From Bacteroidia bacterium (GTDB lineage Bacteria; Bacteroidota; Bacteroidia; Bacteroidales; Azobacteroidaceae): 8,434 bases of DNA. The notes beneath the pieces were generated by a model. That model was not told the origin of the DNA. It ran no database searches and was given only the letters and a program-made list of their open reading frames with translations. Shown here one piece after another: positions 1 through 6,711 of the stretch. The stretch is from contig BNTT01000139.1 in the NCBI GenBank assembly GCA_025996815.1, positions 1-8,434 on the forward strand. The letters are read 5' to 3'. How positions within the stretch are numbered: the first letter of the stretch is position 1; every line of letters begins with the position of its first letter. The position numbers and the translations under genes are program-made.

Positions 1-56
1 TGCAAAAAGACCGTAAATGTTATTCTTTGATAGTTGACAATCAATTACAAGCCCTC
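1..56. other. Unassigned flank downstream of the HNH gene
   Basis: This stretch follows the HNH gene on the minus strand. One minus-strand frame is open across it but has no ATG, GTG or TTG start. A weak TTGAT/ATCAA inverted repeat (5-bp arms, 8-nt loop) has no T-run after it, so it is not a convincing terminator. Nothing can be assigned. Confidence 0.4.
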
Positions 57-602
57 TTAATATATAATATTGAAAATGTTATTAAATTGTGCTTCTTTTA
101 AAAAATCCATTATTTCTTTTCTGTCAATACTATCTCCTCTATCACATACCAAAGTCAAATATTCAAAAGCACATTTTGCTAAAAAACGGGACAAAATGTA
201 ATTATTTGGTTCCGGTTCTATAATCATCAGTATTCTCAATTGCTTCTTTTTCCCTTCCTTTATCTTTGAAACAATTTCAGAATGTTCCGACTCAAATCCA
301 AATGATATGCCATTTTCATTTATATCAAAAGTAATTTCTTCATACCCTTTTGAGTTGGACGAAGGAAATTTTTGCGGAACTAATTTATTTTTTTTCGTCG
401 GTATTATATTCCTAAATCTTAAATTAGTGAAATAAGGTTGTTTTAAAAACTCTTTTTCAATTTTAACTGCAAAATAGTTATTACATTTATCACACACAGC
501 ACCTTTCCAAAGAGTATGTTCTTTATTTCCTAATGATTCAGGAATAATATGCTCCACACTCTTGGAATTATCTGATATCGTATGACAAAAAATACAGTTC
601 AT
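57..602 (-). CDS. HNH-type nuclease-like protein in the R-M operon
   Basis: A 181-residue protein with an N-terminal zinc-binding HNH signature: C3xxC6, then EHIIPESLG (residues 17-25, with H18 as the candidate catalytic histidine), then C37xxC40N41. This CxxC...HIIPxxLG...CxxCN layout fits the HNH_5-like group, whose members are putative metal-dependent DNA or RNA nucleases. The remaining 130 or so residues have no motif I recognise. The ATG follows the hsdS stop by only 4 bp and has AGGA just upstream, so it is the last gene of the methylase/specificity operon. Its AT-rich composition suggests an acquired cargo gene. It could be an additional nuclease, a modified-DNA restriction factor or a hitchhiker; sequence alone does not decide. 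The HNH call is fairly sure, the role is not. Confidence 0.75.
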   Translation of the reverse strand: MNCIFCHTISDNSKSVEHIIPESLGNKEHTLWKGAVCDKCNNYFAVKIEKEFLKQPYFTNLRFRNIIPTKKNKLVPQKFPSSNSKGYEEITFDINENGISFGFESEHSEIVSKIKEGKKKQLRILMIIEPEPNNYILSRFLAKCAFEYLTLVCDRGDSIDRKEIMDFLKEAQFNNIFNIIY

Positions 603-606
603 AATC

Positions 607-2028
607 CTACTTATTGAAATTATTAATACTCTCTTCTATCTCCCTTTCCACCATCCCCGTCGCCTCTTCCAGCAACCTTTCCGATTCCCCGCGAAGCGCA
701 AAACTTTCTTCAATTAAACCGGCAATTTGTTGTTGAACTGTTTTATCAATCAAAGGTATGGGTAGATTTAACACATCTTCATCTTTGATAACAGGATAGG
801 AAGTGCCAACATTGTATTTTAACAACCAGTCCCTGATTTGTTGCAAGCGTAAGAATACAAACAGCGTTTCTTTTTTATAATCCGTTTTTTCTTTCAAAAC
901 GGTAAACGCTCCACTAACAACCAGATTAGGAATTTCTTCGTTTATAATTGAGATTGCCCCTCGATTGGGGCGAACTTTTGAAACTAACAAATCATTCTGT
1001 TTGCTTTTGATTTGCGCATTGGTGGGCAGTTCCGAAGTTTCAATTTTATTGTAATTATATGCACCATTTCCTACATTTATATCGCCAATTTCAATATAAT
1101 TGTATTCTTTTATCGAATAATCAATTAGAGATTTATTTTGTTCAAATTGTTCTTTGATAAATGAAAAGCCATTTTTATATTGTCGTATCATACTTTCTAT
1201 TTTCTCATACTTCGGCTGATAATATTCCGCATCCAAACGCCCTGTACTTAAAAACGACTCTTTGAAACTCTTGATATTTTTCCCTTCTTGCGAAGGTTTG
1301 AAATCTTTTAAACCGATTGTTTTCAAAAGTAGTTCTTCGGCTTGATGATAAAGGGTTTGGGCTTGGATTTTTGCATTATATGCAATTTGCAAAATTTTTT
1401 CTATTTTCAATTGAAATGAATCTTCCAAAATAGGAACTTGAAGTCTTTCTAAAATCGTAAGATTCACGTGCCCTTGTAAGCCTCCACTTGCAAATCGCAA
1501 CATTTGGTCAACACCTAACTTAGTATTTAAGAATGAAACTAAATAATATGGATTTATTATTGCTTTATTTGCTTTAATAATGATTATATCAGAAGAATTT
1601 ACAGTTTTTGTTTCTAAATAAATTGCTGCTTTTCCAAATGACCCACTACGAGCTATTAAAATATCTTCTTTGTTTATTTGTGATTTTTTTAATTGATGAT
1701 GAAAATCTTCTGTTATTTGTATCGTATCGCCATCGTTCACAAAAAATTCATTTATATTTTTTGTTTGCAATAATGGAACACCTTGTTTTGTGTAATGGTT
1801 TACCATTGTTCCAACAAAGCCAACATCTATTTTTAGCGTTACATTTTTGAGATTTTCTACTATTAGATTTTTTGTTATCAAATCATGAGCCAAAAATTCC
1901 TTTCTGTAATATTCCGCATCCAATCGTAATTCGTAATTCGTAATTTTTAATTCACTCAATCTTACCTCGCTCACTTCCAGCCCTTCCAACAAACCCTTGT
2001 ATTTCCGTTCGTTGAAAGGGCTACTCAA
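607..2028 (-). CDS. hsdS: Specificity (S) subunit of a type I/IIB-like R-M system
   Basis: A 473-residue DNA-recognition subunit that directs the methylase/nuclease partner to a bipartite target. The two-TRD architecture is visible as a duplication: RLDAEYY at residues 35-41 and again at 264-270. TRD1 covers about 42-205. A central helical spacer (about 205-240, ending in EELLLKTIGL) separates it from TRD2 (about 271-430), which ends with GTSYPVIKDEDVLNLPIP (408-425), a typical end of an HsdS TRD. A second helical segment rich in Glu and Gln closes the protein. The only standard start before TRD1 is TTG at 2028; it overlaps the TGA of the upstream methylase gene as TTGA. AAGGAG lies 14 nt upstream, too far for ordinary initiation. 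TRD1 is markedly more AT-rich than the methylase gene, as expected of exchanged recognition domains. The coding region also contains a three-copy heptamer repeat near its 5' end and an eight-T tract at its start, both possible slippage sites. Confidence 0.93.
   Translation of the reverse strand: MSSPFNERKYKGLLEGLEVSEVRLSELKITNYELRLDAEYYRKEFLAHDLITKNLIVENLKNVTLKIDVGFVGTMVNHYTKQGVPLLQTKNINEFFVNDGDTIQITEDFHHQLKKSQINKEDILIARSGSFGKAAIYLETKTVNSSDIIIIKANKAIINPYYLVSFLNTKLGVDQMLRFASGGLQGHVNLTILERLQVPILEDSFQLKIEKILQIAYNAKIQAQTLYHQAEELLLKTIGLKDFKPSQEGKNIKSFKESFLSTGRLDAEYYQPKYEKIESMIRQYKNGFSFIKEQFEQNKSLIDYSIKEYNYIEIGDINVGNGAYNYNKIETSELPTNAQIKSKQNDLLVSKVRPNRGAISIINEEIPNLVVSGAFTVLKEKTDYKKETLFVFLRLQQIRDWLLKYNVGTSYPVIKDEDVLNLPIPLIDKTVQQQIAGLIEESFALRGESERLLEEATGMVEREIEESINNFNK
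1924..1945. repeat. Heptanucleotide tandem repeat (TCGTAAT)x3 in hsdS
   Basis: Three perfect copies of TCGTAAT plus one further matching base (ATTACGA on the coding strand). They encode part of ITNYELR (residues 29-35) just before TRD1. The unit length of 7 is not a multiple of three, so loss or gain of one copy would shift the hsdS frame. Three copies is short for a highly unstable tract. Confidence 0.8.
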
Positions 2029-2048
2029 AAAAAACTGAGTTTCTCCTT
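2025..2048 (-). promoter_or_regulatory. Candidate -1 frameshift / slippage site at the M-S junction
   Basis: On the coding strand the methylase gene ends AGT TTT TTT TGA. The heptamer T TTT TTT (2034-2028) is a perfect X XXY YYZ slippery sequence directly before the stop codon, and the T of TGA extends it to T8. AAGGAG (2048-2043) lies 8 nt upstream, near where a stimulatory Shine-Dalgarno-like element sits in dnaX-type frameshifting. A weak 5-bp hairpin (ACTCA/TGAGT) places the T-run in its loop. Slipping back one base enters the specificity frame at its first codon and would produce a 1175-residue fusion. The arrangement is visible; frameshifting itself is inferred. The same sites could simply serve translational coupling through the TTGA overlap. 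Confidence 0.5.
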
Positions 2049-4133
2049 TTTTGCAAATTCGGCAAAAGCCTCGGCTATGCCATCGCGCGTTAATCCTTCG
2101 TGATTGAAAAGGTCGTGTTTTACAATCAGATGTTCGTGCCGGTCGAAGGCGTACTCAGCTAAATTTTTCGGATTGGTGATATATTCCACTGTTGGTTCGC
2201 ATACCATATCAACTGTTGGCTCACATACCATCCCATCTGTTAATTTTATTTTGCCTTGTGTGTATTGCGGAGTCAATTGGTATTTTTCGCAATCGCGCTT
2301 CCGTATATAGATTTTTTCGCCGCTGTTGTCTTTGCTTGGCTCTTGCATCGTGGCAAAGAAAATCGGGTAATCGTCGCGTTTCGGACAGCGTTTATCATCC
2401 CATTTCTGCACCAAAAGCACACTGGTTTTTGTGCCGGTATGCGGCTTGAATACGTTGCCGTGTAATCCTACGACTGCTAAAATTCGGCAACGTCCGGCAA
2501 TATATTCGCGTATTTGCTTGTCGCTGCTGTTGTTGAAACGCCCTTGCGGAAGGACAATCGCCATACGCCCGCCGGGTTTCAGAAAATCGAGATTGCGCTC
2601 GATAAACAGAATATCGCGTCCGACTTTGGTTTGGTATTTGCCATCGGGCTTTTTGCCTAATTCATATTTTGACAAAATATTACCTTCTTTAATATCGCCC
2701 GCAAAAGGAGGATTAGCCATCAGCAGGTCGAACATAAATTCGCGGTTGCTGTTCTTGTCGGCACGCATTTTTTTGAATTTCGTCCAGCCTGCGCCGTAAA
2801 TATCCAGCCAGTCTTCGTCTTTTGTTTTATCGTCCCAACGTTCCCAATCAAGCGTATTCAGATGCAGGACATTGGTTTGTCCATCGCCTGCAATCAGGTT
2901 CAGCGTTCGGGCTACGCGCACCGATTTTTCATCAAAATCAATGGCAAAAACTTTGTCGTTTACATAATCGGTGCAACGCGGCGGTTTTTGTTCGAGCGTG
3001 AAAAGGTGGCTTTTATCCAAACCTTCGTCTTTCATAATTTGTTCCCACACGTGGAAAATGGTATGCACCGGAAAACCGCAACTGCCAGCAGCAGTATCAA
3101 TCATCGTTTCGTATTCCTGCGGATTGAGCATTTTCACGCACATATCAATCACATAGCGCGGCGTGAAATATTGCCCTTTTTCGCCCTTACTGCTTTTGTT
3201 GATAAGATATTCGAAGGCATCGTCCACCACATCCAGATTGCTGTTGAAGAGCTTAACGTCCTGTAAGGAAGAAACACAGATAGACAAATGCGAAGAGGTC
3301 AATTCTATTTTGGCATTGGGCGAAAAAACGCCGTCCCATTTCTGTTTAGCCGTGTCAAAAAGGGTTTGAATTTTGTTTTTCAGTTCTGTTTCGGTATCGC
3401 CATAGTTCCTGAACTCCAAATGCCGCTTGGGATTGCGCCCGCTTTCCATTTCGTCGTATAGTTTGGTGAAAATCAATTTGAACAGTTCTTCAAACACGTC
3501 CACGCCGGCATTTGCCAATACTTCGTCTTCCATTTCCAAAACAAGCCCTTTCAACGATTTGCGTTCGTTGACTAATTTGTCGCGTTTTATCAAGTCGTTA
3601 ATTGTCCAGCGTTCCGAAAGAATATCGGAAAGTTTTTCCGTCGCTTTGGGAATGCTGGGAATATCTTCAAAATAGTTGGGGTCGCGGCGGTGGTAGAATG
3701 AAATGGAGTCGCCGTTAGTCCATACACCAATGGGTGCACCGGTGGCGTTGCAATAGGATTTTAACTGTTCCTTGCCGTCTTTGAGTTTCGGTTTTTTCAT
3801 CTCCACGATAATGTAGGGCGAAGTGGTACGTTCTTTGTCGAATATCACAATATCCGCCCGTTTTGTCTCGCGACCGAATGTAACGTTATACTCCAATTCT
3901 ATACGGTCGGCAGGGTAGTGATAGTCATTGAGCAAAATATCCAGATATAACTGTCTGACAACTTCTTCGGGTGTCAGTTTGATTTCCTTTTTGCGAATGG
4001 CGCAGTTGATATAGGGAACAGGTTTTCCGTTTTTATCCGTTTTCGTAATTATCTTCTGTTCAAATTGTTGGATTTGAAACATAAACTGCGATTGCTTGTA
4101 ATCGGAATCTTTGAGAATTTCAGCGAGTGTCAT
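2025..4133 (-). CDS. Fused HsdR-N nuclease / N6-adenine DNA methylase (RM subunit)
   Basis: A 702-residue restriction-modification subunit. Residues about 35-150 match the HsdR N-terminal nuclease fold: RADIVIFD with D94, then IIVEMKKP with E111 and K113, giving a D...ExK active site. Residues about 205-580 form the N6 methylase: an N-terminal helical region, GQYFTPR (320-326), SAM-binding motif I DTAAGSCGF (346-354) and catalytic motif IV NPPF (474-477). A variable C-terminal tail of about 120 residues follows and includes a small tandem duplication. It probably methylates adenine and cuts DNA with the S subunit encoded next, without an ATP-driven translocase, since no helicase motifs or HsdR gene occur here. 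That organisation is the BcgI-like type IIB plan. It has its own promoter upstream, and its TGA overlaps the S start. The ATG at 4133 is the first start before the conserved N-terminus. The methylase is certain; the nuclease is well supported; the subtype is inferred. Confidence 0.93.
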   Translation of the reverse strand: MTLAEILKDSDYKQSQFMFQIQQFEQKIITKTDKNGKPVPYINCAIRKKEIKLTPEEVVRQLYLDILLNDYHYPADRIELEYNVTFGRETKRADIVIFDKERTTSPYIIVEMKKPKLKDGKEQLKSYCNATGAPIGVWTNGDSISFYHRRDPNYFEDIPSIPKATEKLSDILSERWTINDLIKRDKLVNERKSLKGLVLEMEDEVLANAGVDVFEELFKLIFTKLYDEMESGRNPKRHLEFRNYGDTETELKNKIQTLFDTAKQKWDGVFSPNAKIELTSSHLSICVSSLQDVKLFNSNLDVVDDAFEYLINKSSKGEKGQYFTPRYVIDMCVKMLNPQEYETMIDTAAGSCGFPVHTIFHVWEQIMKDEGLDKSHLFTLEQKPPRCTDYVNDKVFAIDFDEKSVRVARTLNLIAGDGQTNVLHLNTLDWERWDDKTKDEDWLDIYGAGWTKFKKMRADKNSNREFMFDLLMANPPFAGDIKEGNILSKYELGKKPDGKYQTKVGRDILFIERNLDFLKPGGRMAIVLPQGRFNNSSDKQIREYIAGRCRILAVVGLHGNVFKPHTGTKTSVLLVQKWDDKRCPKRDDYPIFFATMQEPSKDNSGEKIYIRKRDCEKYQLTPQYTQGKIKLTDGMVCEPTVDMVCEPTVEYITNPKNLAEYAFDRHEHLIVKHDLFNHEGLTRDGIAEAFAEFAKKEKLSFF
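2188..2231. repeat. 24-bp imperfect tandem duplication in the RM subunit gene
   Basis: Two copies of a 20-bp core (2188-2207 and 2212-2231) lie 24 bp apart and differ at two bases. They encode MVCEPTVD followed by MVCEPTVE (residues 635-650), an in-frame eight-residue duplication in the C-terminal tail, outside the methylase core. The two differences suggest it is not brand new. It may vary in copy number between strains. Confidence 0.8.
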
Positions 4134-4165
4134 AAAATCAAATTTATTACTTGTATTTTGAACTG

Positions 4166-4195
4166 CAAAGATACAACATTTTGTGGATAAATCAA
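4166..4195 (-). promoter_or_regulatory. Bacteroidota-type promoter of the RM-S-HNH operon
   Basis: On the minus strand a TTG (-33 element, 4195-4193) is followed after 19 bp by TATCTTTG (4173-4166), a perfect match to the TAnnTTTG -7 consensus. Transcription would start near 4160, giving a leader of about 25 nt before the ATG at 4133. The -33 element overlaps the final CAT-TGA codons of the upstream enzyme gene, so the operon can be transcribed independently of it. Confidence 0.75.
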
Positions 4196-6660
4196 TGCTG
4201 TTTCAAAAAACCATATTCATACACTTTCGGCGCAATTTTTTGTGCCAAAACATTTAATTTTTTGCGCAAATTGCCAATCAATTCGGTGTATTGCGCGTCT
4301 GTGCTGGTGTTGTTCATTTTGCCTTTGTTGTTGCGCGCTTGAAAATGTTCGCGAATGTCGTATAGTGAGGCGTTTACGTTGCAATTTGGTTGGGTGTGGT
4401 AATATTTCCACAATTCTCTGCCGGCATCGAAGGCGGCGGTTGCGGCGGGTGAAAATTCGCGTTTTATGCAAAATTTACCTTCGTCGTTTTCAAATAAATT
4501 TGTGTAGCCATTCTGTTTTATTTTTCCTGAAATAAAACTTGTCATGAAATGGCTCTCAAATTTGTAACTTGCTGCCACCTCTGCTTCGGTAAACGGAATC
4601 CAGTGGTTTACACCGTCTTTGGCAGATATGCGGTTTTGTCCATGAAAAATTGTGTAAGCAAGGCAATCGTTGTGAAATTCAATATCATTTTCCCATTTTT
4701 TGTTCGGAAAAAGGAACTGGTCGCGGTCGTTGAGCCAAGTGGCTTCAATACAATGCCTAACTGCAAAATATATTGAGATGTTAATAAGATTTGACACATT
4801 TACATAATTTTCGTGATGCCCCCTGCCTTTGATTGTTAAAAACACAAATTTTTGGTTTTGAAAGTCATTGCCAACAAACCCAACTACTGCAATTTTATTC
4901 TCTTTTGTTCCATAATATTTTTTCAACCAATCATTCAAATAAACAAGATTTCCATCTTGAAACGTTTTTTTTCCTTCATTTTTGCCGTGTTCATTCAAAA
5001 TATCACATGTTACGTTTTCAATGGTATTCTGTTTTTCAAAATTCCAAATCAAAAATGCTATTGGAAAATGTCCTGCTACGTTATCAAATGTGTTGGCATG
5101 GACAACAAATCCTCGTTTGTATTCTGCCTTGAAATTTTTCCTGAAAACAGAAGATTTGGGAGAGCAAATATGCCTTAAGGTGCTGAACATTGCCAATTTA
5201 GAATTTGGTATTTCATTATAAATGCGTGCTATAAATTGCATAAATAATTGTCCAACAGCAACTCCCCCCAAGAAACTATAATACTTTTCATATACTTTTG
5301 TAAAAGCAAAGCCTTTTCTATTGGTAGTTTTTTGTAAAACGGTATCGCCTTCTGCATACGGCGGATTGATATAAACCACAAGTTTTTTACGTTTGTTCTC
5401 GTCCGATATTATATTGTAGAGTTCATCGGGCAGTTTGCCGCCTTTTGAAATCGGTGAAAATTCATCGTTGAGGAAGTCGAACTGAAAAACCTGCTGTTTC
5501 CAAAGGTTTGCGCCATTGGCGATACGGTCAAACATCACATCAATATCCTGTTTATCAAGCGTTGAGGCAAAAATACGGTCTTTGTTTGTTAGCCCCGCCA
5601 GCAAATTGCCCGTTCCGGCGGCGCAGTCCCACACATAGTATTCATCTTGCCAATCTTCGCCAAAGACATCGGCAAGATAGCGTTGCGACAGTTCTACCCA
5701 CTGCGGCGGCGTGAAAAAACTGCCTTTGCGCTCGCGCACATCTTGCGGCACGAGCATATCGCGCCGTTTGATAATATAATCCCAATACTCTTCGCGCGGG
5801 GGGCGTTCATACTTGTTCCAAAAAAGAGTGTGCGCCTTTTGATTATCTGAAAACGCCGTGGTTTTAAAAATGTTAAAACCGGATTCATCTATCTTTCTAT
5901 CCAATTCGTAATGGTCGGATTGGAGTAAGACAAACAACTTATCTTTCAGTGTTTTATTCTCCTGTGAAAGTAAATCGGCAAGGTAAAAATCGCCATCAAT
6001 AATACCGTATTTCTTTGCCAAATCCCAACTGTCTACCTGGATAGTGGGCTTGACATTTGCGAGCCATTTACTGTAAATAGTAATGAAATTGTTTTTGTCA
6101 ATTTGAAGTTTCGCAGTTTCAGATTTTCCAACGATGAAATTTTCGCGGATAAATCGCCGCAATTCCTTCTCATCGCTCTCAAAATCAAAAACATAAGTAT
6201 TCCAAGGGGTGTCGTTGTTTAATATCTTGCTAATTTGCTCGTAAACCAGCCTAAACTCCTTTGTGTCGGTGTTTGAGGGCGTAATTTTCCAGTTGAAATC
6301 ATTTTGATAGAAAATGTGCTGAATTTCGGAATAGGGCACGAAGGCGATTTTTTCGCAGTCGAAGCAGCCGAGAAAGGGCGGCGGCATCATTTTGTCGAAT
6401 GTGCGGGCTTTGCCGATGGTGAGCACCAACTGCGTGAGCATCGCCACTATATCAGTGGATTTTTGCTTTGCTTCAGCCCAAAGTAAATATTCGTCATTGA
6501 AACCTGTTAAGTCTTGAAGACTTAACAGGTTTGAACTTTTATGTTTCACTTTAACCGCAAAATCAATGAAGCCGACAATCTTGTCGCAATCGAAATCCTT
6601 AAAGAAATCGGTTGCCACGCTGTTTTTCAGTTCTTCCTCGCGTATGTTGGGATATTTCAT
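4192..6660 (-). CDS. Type IIG-like single-chain restriction enzyme / N6-adenine methylase
   Basis: An 822-residue protein. The N-terminal part (about 1-110) resembles a PD-(D/E)xK nuclease: D33 in GFIDFAVK, then LLWAEAK with E63 and K65, followed by helices (TQLVLTIGKARTFDK) and FLGCFDCEKIAFVPY. A helical linker leads to the methylase core: GSFFTPPQW (313-321), motif I DCAAGTGN (345-352) and motif IV NPPY (432-435). Residues about 440-720 probably hold the target-recognition part; this DNA is more AT-rich than the flanks. The C-terminus (DIREHFQARNNKG...PKVYEYGFLKQH) is typical of large bacterial enzymes of this class. It should combine methylation and cleavage in one chain. The start at 6660 is preferred over the in-frame ATG at 6858, because the extra 66 residues would run antisense through miaA and upstream of the visible promoter. 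A palindromic 33-bp insertion encodes residues 44-53. The methylase is certain; cleavage activity is inferred. Confidence 0.88.
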   Translation of the reverse strand: MKYPNIREEELKNSVATDFFKDFDCDKIVGFIDFAVKVKHKSSNLLSLQDLTGFNDEYLLWAEAKQKSTDIVAMLTQLVLTIGKARTFDKMMPPPFLGCFDCEKIAFVPYSEIQHIFYQNDFNWKITPSNTDTKEFRLVYEQISKILNNDTPWNTYVFDFESDEKELRRFIRENFIVGKSETAKLQIDKNNFITIYSKWLANVKPTIQVDSWDLAKKYGIIDGDFYLADLLSQENKTLKDKLFVLLQSDHYELDRKIDESGFNIFKTTAFSDNQKAHTLFWNKYERPPREEYWDYIIKRRDMLVPQDVRERKGSFFTPPQWVELSQRYLADVFGEDWQDEYYVWDCAAGTGNLLAGLTNKDRIFASTLDKQDIDVMFDRIANGANLWKQQVFQFDFLNDEFSPISKGGKLPDELYNIISDENKRKKLVVYINPPYAEGDTVLQKTTNRKGFAFTKVYEKYYSFLGGVAVGQLFMQFIARIYNEIPNSKLAMFSTLRHICSPKSSVFRKNFKAEYKRGFVVHANTFDNVAGHFPIAFLIWNFEKQNTIENVTCDILNEHGKNEGKKTFQDGNLVYLNDWLKKYYGTKENKIAVVGFVGNDFQNQKFVFLTIKGRGHHENYVNVSNLINISIYFAVRHCIEATWLNDRDQFLFPNKKWENDIEFHNDCLAYTIFHGQNRISAKDGVNHWIPFTEAEVAASYKFESHFMTSFISGKIKQNGYTNLFENDEGKFCIKREFSPAATAAFDAGRELWKYYHTQPNCNVNASLYDIREHFQARNNKGKMNNTSTDAQYTELIGNLRKKLNVLAQKIAPKVYEYGFLKQH
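6500..6532. repeat. 33-bp palindromic element inserted in frame
   Basis: Two perfect 16-bp arms (6500-6515, AAACCTGTTAAGTCTT, and 6517-6532) flank a single central base. On the coding strand the element reads NLLSLQDLTG without a stop (residues 44-53). It sits between the Asp-bearing and the ExK-bearing strands of the putative nuclease domain. Its length is exactly 11 codons, and one remaining frame per strand contains a stop. It looks like a dispersed palindromic element of the kind common in Bacteroidota intergenic DNA; that family assignment is from memory. Confidence 0.85.
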
Positions 6661-6668
6661 ACAAAATA

Positions 6669-6711
6669 ATTTGTGCAAAGTTACGATTTTTTGTTGTACT
6701 TTTGCACAAAT
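6669..6711. promoter_or_regulatory. Compact divergent promoter built on an 11-bp inverted repeat
   Basis: Arms ATTTGTGCAAA (6669-6679) and TTTGCACAAAT (6701-6711) are perfect inverted repeats. Plus strand: TTTG (6670-6673), 23 bp, TACTTTTG (6697-6704), driving miaA. Minus strand: TTTG (6710-6707), 23 bp, TAACTTTG (6683-6676), driving the type IIG-like gene. Each arm therefore supplies one gene's -33 and part of the other's -7 element. The -7 boxes end only 5 bp (miaA) and about 15 bp (IIG-like gene) from the start codons, so both transcripts should have little or no leader. The 23-bp spacing is slightly long. Confidence 0.65.

Noticed and set aside
1..56. Possible CRISPR repeat or terminator hairpin
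   Set aside because: Only one copy is visible, with no spacers, a 5-bp weak stem and no T-run.
2862..3266. A 134-residue plus-strand reading frame inside the RM subunit gene
   Set aside because: It is the shadow of a well-conserved methylase core on the other strand.
6566..6709. A 48-residue N-terminal extension of MiaA
   Set aside because: It overlaps the opposite gene and the promoter, and MiaA proteins begin just before the P-loop.
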